NCBI GenBank assembly: GCA_035529935.1 | Contig: DATKVT010000070.1 | Coordinates: forward strand, 1 to 48,837 | DNA length: 48,837 nt | Direction of reading: 5' to 3' | Origin: Williamwhitmania sp. | GTDB lineage: Bacteria; Bacteroidota; Bacteroidia; Bacteroidales; Williamwhitmaniaceae | Program-made: the position numbers and the translations under genes | The notes under the pieces: generated by a model | Told to the model about the DNA's origin: nothing | Database searches by the model: none | Seen by the model: the letters and a program-made list of their open reading frames with translations, nothing else | Shown: positions 9,513-18,159 of the stretch, one piece after another | How the letters are laid out: every line of letters begins with the position of its first letter | Position numbering within the stretch: the first letter of the stretch is position 1

Positions 9513-12500
9513 ATGAAAAATATACTACCACTAACAATAAGCGGTTGCAAAAGTGCTCTACTTACACTTTTTGGAGTTTTAGTAATGAGCAATGCAATGG
9601 GAGATAACCCACCCTTTCTATCCGAAGGATTTGAAAGCGGTGCTCTACCCTCCGGTTGGAGTCGTGAATATGTAAAAGGAACTAACGATTGGCGCTTTTA
9701 CAACGGTGGCTATAGCCCAAACGACCCCAACTATGTTCTTCCGGCAGATGCTAACGACCCCACGCGGAACCCACCATCGGCCCATGGAGGAACATACGAT
9801 GCAATGTTTCAGCTACAGAGCGTAAATGATGAGGCAACAAAGCTGATCACACCGGCAATTGATTTGGGATCAGCCGTAAAGCCGCAGCTCAATTTTTGGC
9901 TAGCACAGGTTGCGTGGACATTTGGCGGTAGCACCAGCTGGGATGCACTTCGTGTATACTATAAGACCTCCGCCGGTGGAAGTTGGAATCTATTGGCTAC
10001 CTATGATTTTCCAATTAGTTCATGGACAGAATACAGCTTATTGCTACCCAACCCGACTAGCACCTATTACATTGCCTTTGAAGGTACAACCCAGTGGGGT
10101 CTCGGAACCTGTATTGACGACATTTCGGTAGTAGAGACTGGCAACCAAGATAGATGGGTTAAGAGCGTGACATCCATTGACGGTCCTATAGACTTTGTAC
10201 CCTCTGGATCGAGCAACAACCCTATGATGGGCTTTGCGGTGAATGTTGGTGGTAACCAAGGAACTTGCATTTTCGACTCCTTGGAGGTTAAGTCGCTGAA
10301 CACCGATGACAACGACGTAGCCTTAAACGGAGTCAAGCTTTATAAGACTACCTCCCCCATTTTCTCTACCACTAATCTTGTGGCCTTCGGTAACTTCTCC
10401 AGTGGCTATACACTTTTTAACCACCTCAACCTTGATTTGCCCAGCGGTGAAAATTACTTCTGGATTGCCTACGATGCAAGCGCTTCGGCAAAGCATGGTG
10501 ACTATCTGGATGCCATGATTGAGGCCAATGCCATGAAGATTAACGACACCACCTATGCAGCAACGGCACTCTCCCCTGCCGGACAACGTATTATATATCA
10601 AACGATATCTTTTGAAGATTTCGAAACGGATAATGGGTGGACACTTACTGGGGAATTCCAGCGCGATACACCAACCGGGTTAGGTGGTAATCCAGGAAAT
10701 CCTGACCCTGCTACAGCATTTTCAGGCACCAAGGTGCTTGGAACAGATCTTACCGGACTTGGGGCTAGCCCATACAATTATGAAGCTGGAATCACCAGAG
10801 GAACCGCCTACTTGGCCACCTCACCTACCTTTGATGTTTTCTACTATAAAGACCTTAGACTTACCTACCAGCGTCAGCTAAACATGTATATTGAGGATAG
10901 CGCTGCCGTAGAGGTGAGCAAGGATAATGGACTAACATGGACGCGCATTGGCGGAAATATAACCCCCGCTGGCCAAAATGCTTTTGTCCTTGATAGCAAG
11001 TGGAATCGCATTGAAAACTCAATTCCAGCGAGCATAAGCCGTTCTAAGGATTTTAAGGTTCGATTTGCCATCTTCTACTCTACAATATACAACTACTCAG
11101 GCTGGAATATTGACGATCTAATATTAACAGGAGAGTATATTACCAAGGATGTTTCAGTGGTTCAATGGGTAAGCCCCACCACCAAATGTGGCTTTGGATC
11201 GGCCGAGAGTATCACCGTAAAGGTGGCTAACCTTGCTGCTCAACCAACGCCCGATAAAGTACCACTTGCCATTTCTCTTGACGGAGGATTAACGTGGGTA
11301 AGAGACACCATAAATCAAATAATACCAGTTGGTGATACAATCTCCTACACCTTTGCACCTAAATTTGACCTATCCGTTCCTGGCCCACGTAACAACGTTC
11401 TGGTAAAAACAGAGCTTCCGGGAGATCAAGAAACAGATAACGACCAACTTGCGGCTTCATTCTACGTAATTCCTACATATCCAACACCCTCCGCTCAGGA
11501 TTTTGAATTGTCAGATGGCTTCTGGCGGTCAACTCAGGGTAATCTGTGGGAATGGGGACACATAGGAAAACCGCAAATCTCATCGGCTAACTCAGGTAGC
11601 AAGGCTTGGATTACTAAATTAACAGGAACATACGGTTCAGGCAATCCTACAGGTGAAACCTCTGCATTTTTAGACGACTTTGAAAGCCTAAACGGATGGC
11701 AGCTTACGGGTGAATTTGAAATAGGACCGCCAAATGGACTTGGAGGTTCCGATGGAGGATACCCCAACCCTGTCAATGCATATTCAGGCGTAAATGTTTT
11801 GGGAACTGATCTTGATGGCTCAGGGACATTCCCAAATTGTTATGAACCAAACATTACAACACCAGCTGGACTTTCTGCCATCTCTCCTGCTGTAAACCTC
11901 AGCAATTATGTATCGGCACACTTAACTTTTTATCGATATCTAAATGTTGCTGCAGGCGACACAGCAAAGATCGATTTTTCAAAAGATGGAACAACGTGGT
12001 ATTCTGCCTGGAAAAGTACAGATGCCATTACCGATGGATCATGGGAACTCATTGATATTCCAATTGCCGATTCTTTACTTTCATCAACCTTTAAAGTTCG
12101 GTTCTCGATTCGGAGCAATGCAACTATTAACTATTCGGGTTGGAACATTGACTACCTTAATATCCTTGGTGTACCATTCACCTCACCCGTAGCAATACTG
12201 GAGAGTCCCTGTATGGACTTCACAAACGATACCAAGCCAATTTTTGGTGCCGCTATAAACTACCAAACCGAAAAAGGGGTGGATGGTGCAGCACTCTACT
12301 ACTCCATCGATGGTGGAACAACCTGGACTCACATCGAATCGAACGGCGACGCCTTCGATAGTAGATGGAATTGGTATAAGGATAGCACCGTAACGTCACT
12401 TGGCACCACCGGATGGAGTGGAAATAGCAATGGTTGGAAAAACGTTTACCATATACTACCTGCCAATGTTGCCGGTCAATCGTCGGTTAAGTTCCAGCTT

Positions 12501-15500
12501 AGGTTTAATTCCGACAGGTTCAATAACGATTATGATGGTGTTGCTTTTGATGATATTAGCTTCGCGGAAGCTCCCAACGATTTTGGTGTGACCGCACTTG
12601 TAAACCCAATAAATAGCTGCACCCTAACAAAGAATGAATCAGTAACTGTATCGGTTAAGAACTTTGGAGTAAGAACGGCTGAAGCAGGTGATACCGTAAA
12701 GGTTAAGCTATCCATAGACCGAGACGGGGACATTCAAAGCGGCGACCAATCCTTCATATTAGGATCAGCTCTGCCTGTCAACTCAGTAACCAACTTCACC
12801 TTTACCCAAAAGTTTGATTTTAACTTCGGTGGAACTTACAATATTGTAGCCTCCACCTATGGCGATGCCGGTCCGCGATTCTACTATGACACAGGGAATG
12901 ACACCTTAATGACTTCCGTTGTAGTAAATAAACCATATGTCAACTTGGGTCCGGACATATATACCGTGCGAGCAGACACGGTTGTATTAGACGCAACGGC
13001 AAGTGGTCCTGTAACCTATAACTGGTATAGTCCAATTACCAATCCTACACCAATTACCACTACGCCCATTATACAGTACCCCACCATTCCCGCATCGGGA
13101 GGACAATTTAGAGTAGAGGTAATCGGGGGTTGTACAGCTTATGACACCATTCGAATAGTGAAGCTTATTTCCGACGTAGGTATTTTAAATCTTGTTAGCC
13201 CTGTTACTGCATGCCAGCTTAGCAGCAGCGAGCCATTCAAGATCAACATCAAAAACTTTGGTACCGACACGCTAAACGTTGGGGACTCAATTGCTCTAAG
13301 TTGGACAATTAATGGAGGCAGTACTATTCAAGATACGGTGGTTCTCCAAAACGTTCTGCTACCAGATGATACAGTAGAAATTACCACAAACAAAAAGACA
13401 GATTTCAGTGCCGTTGGTAATTACAACGTTGAACTTTACGCCAAACGACCTTACGACGAGGTTCCGGCTAACGACCACATTTCTTCAACCATTACTGTTC
13501 ATGGATTTCCGACGTTTAACCTGCCTGTTATTCCTTCAACCATTGCAGATACGAGCTATACAATAGATGCAGGTTCAGGATGGAGCAGTTACCTCTGGCA
13601 AGATGGCTCCACAAACCAAACATTTGTAATGGATACCATAGGATGGGTAAAGGCCACAGTAACCGATGGCTTCTCCTGTCCAGCTTCCGATTCGGCTTAC
13701 ATTAATCTTAAGTACACCGATATCTCACTTCAAAAAATAATATACCCAGAGGATATCTGTAAGCAAACGCTGCCTGTGTATCCTCAGGTTACCGTTCGAA
13801 ACAATGGAACGGATACCTTGGCTATTGGTGATAAGGTAAACGTGAGCTATACTGTGAACGGCGGCACAACAACTACCGATCAAGTTACCCTCAACACAGA
13901 GTTCACTCCTGGAGAAACGTTTAATCACACCTTCTCCGTGCCGGTTAATCTTACTTCAGCTGGACCATACAGCTTTGTATATTGGGCTGAAGCTTTGACG
14001 GAGATGAAGCCAGGAAACGATACTCTGAAAAAGATTATAAACGTAATCACACCAATTAACCTAAATCTACCGCCAACTGTTTTTACAAGAAACAGCCAAG
14101 TAGTTTTAGATGGTGGTCCAGGAGCAGACTCCTACTTGTGGAATACTGGAGCAACAACGCAAGCCATAACGGTTACAACTTCGGGCCAATACTCTCTCAT
14201 TGCCACAATAGGCGGTGCATGCTCAGCATTTGACACCAGCAATGTTACCTTCCTACACCATGACTATGCGCTTACCCAGTTCGTAGATCCTCTGGATTCC
14301 TGCGCTGCAACTGCTGGAAGAAAAGTTTCTGTGAGGATTTACAATAATGGTAACGATACGCTGACTACTGCTCAATCCTTAAGCATAGTGTTGAATGTAA
14401 ACGGCAGCTTAAATCAGACAAAGATTTTCCAGCCAAGCACAGACTTTATTCCAGGCATCTACAGGGATGTATTTTTCGACAACCCCATAGACCTTAGCAG
14501 TGAGGGAAGCACAGATCTTACGGCTCAACTAACATTTGCAAGCGATATAAATGCAGGGAATAACTCCACTGCGAAAACCATAAATGTTTGGGCAAATCCG
14601 GTTGTTAACCTTGGGCCTGACCAATGGCTCACAGGAGGAAATGTGGTCCTCAATGCAGGAAGTGGCTATAGTTTCTATAGTTGGAACACAGGAGCTACTA
14701 CGCCAACCATAACGGTTTCAACAAGTGGCACCTACTTTGTAACTGTTACTTCTGATAAGGGTTGCACAGGAAGTGATGAGGTTGGTGTTAGTTTTACCGC
14801 TTCGGCAATTAACATTACCGCCTTACTTGCTCCTGCTCCAGGTTGTCCTTCTCAGGACCCGATGGATGTAAGTGTTGAGGTTACCAACCAAGGTGTTTCA
14901 ACGCTTCCTTCTGGAACTAAAATTCCGTTGGGATACAAATACAATGATGGAGAAACCATGAGTGACACTCTTGCACTTACGTCCGATTTGAATGCAGGGG
15001 ATAAGATCAACCATACCTTTGCCGACAAGGTGGTTATTAATACAGCTGGAAATATGTCCTTCAAAACCTTCACTTACTATAACGAAACCCAGGGACCTGT
15101 TTCTGAATTCTTTGTGCAAACTCTACCATTGCCAAATTTCCATTTCACTATCGACACATTAAAGGTTAATTTTCCTTACGTGCTTTCTGCATATGGTGGA
15201 ACCTCCTATCTTTGGAACAACGGATCCACTACAGCCACTACTATAGCCGATGGTCCAGGAGATTATTGGGTGCAAGTTACGGGAAGCAATGGTTGCTCAC
15301 TTAAGGACTCTGTGTATGTAGCATCGCTAGTTAGCGTTGGAGAGAACGACTTCTATGCATCATTGGCATACTATCCTGTTCCCACCACCTACATTCTGCA
15401 TGTGGAAGCAACGCTAAAGGCAACCACCGACGTAACCATTGACGTGGTCGATATGTTGGGCATTCCAAGGTGGTCTAAGAAGTATATAAACGTTGACAAA

Positions 15501-15605
15501 ATTGAAGAAGCAATTGGGTTGGATGGAATAAAACCAGGAACCTACCTGCTACGAATTTCAACGCCAACAGGCAATGCAATAAAAACAATTATTATAAGTA
15601 GATAA
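9513..15605 (+). CDS. Giant multidomain T9SS cargo, type A sorting domain, choice-of-anchor J modules
   Basis: This 2030-residue protein has a signal peptide ending near residue 30. Choice-of-anchor J-like (cleaved adhesin/MAM-type) modules begin FLSEGFESGALPSGW, and again at about residues 367-542 and 720-889, each with the closing GWNIDDL or GWNIDYL motif. Residues about 210-350 resemble the BNR-associated N-terminal domain (GVKLY, FWIAYDASA). From about 1024 to 1935, CARDB-like units alternate with units carrying YLWxxGxTT and a following GC. The last 90 residues (VGENDFYASLAYYPVP onward, ending with IKTIIISR) form a type A sorting domain, so the protein should be exported by T9SS and attached to the surface. 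No catalytic motif is visible, so adhesion is the likely role. A strong terminator follows the stop. Confidence 0.88.
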   Translation: MKNILPLTISGCKSALLTLFGVLVMSNAMGDNPPFLSEGFESGALPSGWSREYVKGTNDWRFYNGGYSPNDPNYVLPADANDPTRNPPSAHGGTYDAMFQLQSVNDEATKLITPAIDLGSAVKPQLNFWLAQVAWTFGGSTSWDALRVYYKTSAGGSWNLLATYDFPISSWTEYSLLLPNPTSTYYIAFEGTTQWGLGTCIDDISVVETGNQDRWVKSVTSIDGPIDFVPSGSSNNPMMGFAVNVGGNQGTCIFDSLEVKSLNTDDNDVALNGVKLYKTTSPIFSTTNLVAFGNFSSGYTLFNHLNLDLPSGENYFWIAYDASASAKHGDYLDAMIEANAMKINDTTYAATALSPAGQRIIYQTISFEDFETDNGWTLTGEFQRDTPTGLGGNPGNPDPATAFSGTKVLGTDLTGLGASPYNYEAGITRGTAYLATSPTFDVFYYKDLRLTYQRQLNMYIEDSAAVEVSKDNGLTWTRIGGNITPAGQNAFVLDSKWNRIENSIPASISRSKDFKVRFAIFYSTIYNYSGWNIDDLILTGEYITKDVSVVQWVSPTTKCGFGSAESITVKVANLAAQPTPDKVPLAISLDGGLTWVRDTINQIIPVGDTISYTFAPKFDLSVPGPRNNVLVKTELPGDQETDNDQLAASFYVIPTYPTPSAQDFELSDGFWRSTQGNLWEWGHIGKPQISSANSGSKAWITKLTGTYGSGNPTGETSAFLDDFESLNGWQLTGEFEIGPPNGLGGSDGGYPNPVNAYSGVNVLGTDLDGSGTFPNCYEPNITTPAGLSAISPAVNLSNYVSAHLTFYRYLNVAAGDTAKIDFSKDGTTWYSAWKSTDAITDGSWELIDIPIADSLLSSTFKVRFSIRSNATINYSGWNIDYLNILGVPFTSPVAILESPCMDFTNDTKPIFGAAINYQTEKGVDGAALYYSIDGGTTWTHIESNGDAFDSRWNWYKDSTVTSLGTTGWSGNSNGWKNVYHILPANVAGQSSVKFQLRFNSDRFNNDYDGVAFDDISFAEAPNDFGVTALVNPINSCTLTKNESVTVSVKNFGVRTAEAGDTVKVKLSIDRDGDIQSGDQSFILGSALPVNSVTNFTFTQKFDFNFGGTYNIVASTYGDAGPRFYYDTGNDTLMTSVVVNKPYVNLGPDIYTVRADTVVLDATASGPVTYNWYSPITNPTPITTTPIIQYPTIPASGGQFRVEVIGGCTAYDTIRIVKLISDVGILNLVSPVTACQLSSSEPFKINIKNFGTDTLNVGDSIALSWTINGGSTIQDTVVLQNVLLPDDTVEITTNKKTDFSAVGNYNVELYAKRPYDEVPANDHISSTITVHGFPTFNLPVIPSTIADTSYTIDAGSGWSSYLWQDGSTNQTFVMDTIGWVKATVTDGFSCPASDSAYINLKYTDISLQKIIYPEDICKQTLPVYPQVTVRNNGTDTLAIGDKVNVSYTVNGGTTTTDQVTLNTEFTPGETFNHTFSVPVNLTSAGPYSFVYWAEALTEMKPGNDTLKKIINVITPINLNLPPTVFTRNSQVVLDGGPGADSYLWNTGATTQAITVTTSGQYSLIATIGGACSAFDTSNVTFLHHDYALTQFVDPLDSCAATAGRKVSVRIYNNGNDTLTTAQSLSIVLNVNGSLNQTKIFQPSTDFIPGIYRDVFFDNPIDLSSEGSTDLTAQLTFASDINAGNNSTAKTINVWANPVVNLGPDQWLTGGNVVLNAGSGYSFYSWNTGATTPTITVSTSGTYFVTVTSDKGCTGSDEVGVSFTASAINITALLAPAPGCPSQDPMDVSVEVTNQGVSTLPSGTKIPLGYKYNDGETMSDTLALTSDLNAGDKINHTFADKVVINTAGNMSFKTFTYYNETQGPVSEFFVQTLPLPNFHFTIDTLKVNFPYVLSAYGGTSYLWNNGSTTATTIADGPGDYWVQVTGSNGCSLKDSVYVASLVSVGENDFYASLAYYPVPTTYILHVEATLKATTDVTIDVVDMLGIPRWSKKYINVDKIEEAIGLDGIKPGTYLLRISTPTGNAIKTIIISR

Positions 15606-15610
15606 AAAAA

Positions 15611-15640
15611 GGAGGCTGACGAAAATCAGCCTCCTTTTTT
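15611..15640 (+). terminator. Rho-independent terminator of the type A adhesin gene
   Basis: GGAGGCTGA and TCAGCCTCC form a perfect nine-base-pair stem around a six-base loop, followed by six T, starting five bases after the stop codon. Confidence 0.92.
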
Positions 15641-15733
15641 ATTGAAAACTCTCAAGCAAATAGGGCTGCCCCCAAATACAGGAAGGCAACCCTAAACTCA
15701 ATAAACCCAAACAAAAAACTATCTAAACAAACT

Positions 15734-16954
15734 TTACTTTCCAAGTAAAGGGATAAGTGTAATATAGATTCCCGCTATAATTGCAGTTGTGATAACGCCA
15801 GTAATATTGGCTCCAATTGCTTCCGGCAAAATTAGAGAGTATGGATTATCCTTGCTTACAATTTTCTGCGCAACCTTGGCAGTTGTTGGTACACAGCTGA
15901 CTCCTGCAATCCCAATCACAGGATTAAAGTTCCCCTTTTTAATGAAATACATGGCGTAGCCTCCCAGAATACCGCCTATACCAGAAATTAATAGTGAAAC
16001 GATTCCCAAAACGAGCAACTTTAGGACCACTGGATCGAGCAATAGATGTGCATCACAAAGAACGCCCAGCACTATGCCAAGAAAAAAGGTAGATCCGTAA
16101 AGCAAGGGCCCACCAATAAACTCCTGAAGATGTTTTAAATCGGATTCGCGAATAGCAACCCCAACAAAGAGCGAAAAGAATAGAGGGGAAGCCACTGGGA
16201 AAAGAAAACACAAAACCGCACAAAGAATTACAGAAAAGCTGAGTTTTGTGGCAGCGCTATAGTTTTTTGGTTTTCCCTTTCTTACCATCCGAATCTCTCG
16301 AAATCGCTTTGGCACCATAAGCTTCACTAAATAAGGATAGCCACCATAAGTTAATCCAAGATAGAGGTAGGCCACCACTGTAATTGGAACAAACAGATGC
16401 TTTGAAAGTGAGAGTGAAGTAAACAGCACCATTGGACCATCTGCCCCACCAACCATAGCAATGGAGGCGCTATCGCCAAGCGAAAGCCCCATAGAATGTG
16501 CTATTGGAAGTGTAAGAAAGGTGCCCAACTCGGCACAAAGGGCTAAAAACATGCTTGTAAACGGATTTTGCAGCAGATAACCAACATCAAGCAGCGAACC
16601 AATGCCCATAAATACAAAACAGGCGATAAGGCCATTGCTGAAAGTTAAGGTATACACCGGTTGCAAAAAATTAATCTGCATCAGATTCATAAGCGAGTTG
16701 GTATCCGAAACCATGGGATCCACAAAGAGGTTGCCCATTACACCCCCGGGCATAAAAAGCGTTGCGCAATTTATGGCAACCATACCCATACCCATTGGTA
16801 TCATGACTAGGGGTTCAAGAACCCCCTTTCGACCAAGATAGACCAACAAAAAACCCAAAAATATAAGGACAATACGCATGGAACCCATTAGCCATCCAGA
16901 GGCAACCATGGTTCCAAATCCCTGAAATATTTGAAACAGGCTAAATTTTTCCAT
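15734..16954 (-). CDS. oadB: Sodium-translocating decarboxylase beta subunit (OadB family)
   Basis: The 406-residue product from ATG 16954 is almost entirely membrane segments. It carries the family's GGADGP motif, the region GIAGVSCVPTTAKVAQ, and the C-terminal GANITGVI signature. OadB-type subunits couple decarboxylation of a carboxybiotin group to export of sodium ions in oxaloacetate, methylmalonyl-CoA or glutaconyl-CoA decarboxylases. The frame is open further upstream (to 17023), but the start at 16954 matches the family N-terminus (MEKFSLFQIFQGFGT) and overlaps the stop of the upstream small membrane-protein gene by 14 bases. The carboxyltransferase alpha subunit and biotin carrier are not in the window, so the substrate is undecided. 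Confidence 0.9.
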   Translation of the reverse strand: MEKFSLFQIFQGFGTMVASGWLMGSMRIVLIFLGFLLVYLGRKGVLEPLVMIPMGMGMVAINCATLFMPGGVMGNLFVDPMVSDTNSLMNLMQINFLQPVYTLTFSNGLIACFVFMGIGSLLDVGYLLQNPFTSMFLALCAELGTFLTLPIAHSMGLSLGDSASIAMVGGADGPMVLFTSLSLSKHLFVPITVVAYLYLGLTYGGYPYLVKLMVPKRFREIRMVRKGKPKNYSAATKLSFSVILCAVLCFLFPVASPLFFSLFVGVAIRESDLKHLQEFIGGPLLYGSTFFLGIVLGVLCDAHLLLDPVVLKLLVLGIVSLLISGIGGILGGYAMYFIKKGNFNPVIGIAGVSCVPTTAKVAQKIVSKDNPYSLILPEAIGANITGVITTAIIAGIYITLIPLLGK

Positions 16955-17324
16955 AGTAGTGATAATTCTTGGTTTGCTCATCCCAATCCCGCTTGGAGGA
17001 ATCCTCTTTGTGGTTTTTCCCAAAGAACATCTTTACTAAATCGTTCCAGCCTACACTTGGAAATGATTGATCCTTGTTATCAGAATAGTAATGATTTACC
17101 AACTCATTGTTTTCGGCCATCTCATCGGTGGAAGCCATTAGGATGGCACTACTTTTGCGAGCCGATTTAATTCGACGAATGCGGCGAATTTCATCCTTCT
17201 TCAACCGCCACAGATTGGACGATTCAGCTCCACGAACAAGCAGGTAGATTACTCCTGCTACAGCAAAGCCTATGGCAAATGTAAACACCATCATGCCGAC
17301 AGTTTCAAAAATAACGGATAACAT
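16941..17324 (-). CDS. Small membrane protein, OadG-like gamma subunit candidate
   Basis: This 127-residue protein has one N-terminal membrane segment (about residues 8-30), then a basic stretch (LKKDEIRRIRRIKSARK) and a charged soluble tail. That shape, and its position overlapping oadB by 14 bases, match the gamma subunits of sodium-pump decarboxylases, which hold the complex at the membrane. It lacks an obvious Pro-rich linker and the C-terminal His cluster known in classical OadG, and it is longer than the usual 80-100 residues. The gamma-subunit call rests mainly on context and topology; an unrelated membrane protein coupled to oadB is possible. Confidence 0.6.
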   Translation of the reverse strand: MLSVIFETVGMMVFTFAIGFAVAGVIYLLVRGAESSNLWRLKKDEIRRIRRIKSARKSSAILMASTDEMAENNELVNHYYSDNKDQSFPSVGWNDLVKMFFGKNHKEDSSKRDWDEQTKNYHYYGKI

Positions 17325-17415
17325 AGTTTATGAGATTAGTTAATTCTTTGAAAGCTCCTCGTTGAAAGGAAAAAACAATTGACCCGAATGGGAAATAGAA
17401 AAGATTAGTAAGAAG

Positions 17416-17826
17416 TTAAATGCGGAGAATCGGCCGTTCCGAATCATAGTTGGAACAGTGAAAATCTTTAGGCTGACCACTCCAAGTTTTACCATCACCA
17501 AGAACAGCTAGCGAAGTTGGTAATACCTCAACTGGCAAATCAAGCCTCAATGTTTTACACGATCTGTGGTTTCGAATGGAATCAGGCTCAGAGTTTTGAA
17601 ATGCGCCACTTTCCTCTACATAAATTAATTCATTGCCAGCGGGTGAATTTGCAAAATGGCTAGAGCCAAAACATACTTGCTCTGCATAAAGCTGCTCTTT
17701 GTAATGAACATTCTGGCTCACCGAACCCTGCCTTAACGCAGCAGAATTGCTGAAGACAAATGCATATGCAACCAAGACAACCAGCCCAACCGAAGTAAGA
17801 TGAAAAATGCGTTTCACGAGAACCAT
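17416..17826 (-). CDS. Unrecognised small secreted or membrane-anchored protein
   Basis: I do not recognise this 136-residue protein. It has a basic N-terminus and one hydrophobic segment (about residues 9-28), consistent with a signal peptide or anchor, then a polar region with three cysteines (in QVCFG, HRSCKT and FHCSN). It lies 91 bases upstream of the OadG-like gene on the same strand, so it could be the first gene of that transcript. The coding case rests on the signal-like N-terminus and the lack of any other gene in the interval. No function is offered. Confidence 0.5.
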   Translation of the reverse strand: MVLVKRIFHLTSVGLVVLVAYAFVFSNSAALRQGSVSQNVHYKEQLYAEQVCFGSSHFANSPAGNELIYVEESGAFQNSEPDSIRNHRSCKTLRLDLPVEVLPTSLAVLGDGKTWSGQPKDFHCSNYDSERPILRI

Positions 17827-18159
17827 TTTAACGATGCAAGTTTACAACGGTTTTTGGCACGTTGTTACCAATCTAACACTCTTTCTTTTATTCAAAAAAC
17901 AATCATAACATACTGTATATTTGAATTTTAAGCAATAATAAGATCGCAATATGTCGTCAAACATAAAAGTTACAAGTTGCTACCCATTCTCATTCATTGA
18001 ATTTGCCAATCACTCCAAGGCTTATATGCAGTCCTTTCACAAAAAAAACAAATTGAAAACCAACTTTTAAACAACCTGTATGCTGATTAAAATCATTTGA
18101 TTTGCATACCCACCTTACTAATTTTCAGCCCTCAACATCAACAACAAAAACGCTATAAA
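17827..18159 (+). other. 333-base intergenic leader with possible promoter and a 39-codon ORF
   Basis: The two flanking genes diverge from this interval. A TATATTTG at 17916-17923 fits the Bacteroidota -7 consensus TAnnTTTG, although I see no matching -33 TTG. It lies about 236 bases before the ATG of the large oxidoreductase. Between them an ATG at 17951 opens a 39-codon frame ending at 18070 (starts MSSNIKVTSCYPF). Further down, GTATGC and GCATAC flank a 20-base spacer just before the gene. None of these is proven functional. Confidence 0.3.

Noticed and set aside
18097..18159. TTG start extending the FAD/FeS oxidoreductase
   Set aside because: The 21 extra residues do not resemble the family; ATG 18160 is next to the 2Fe-2S domain.
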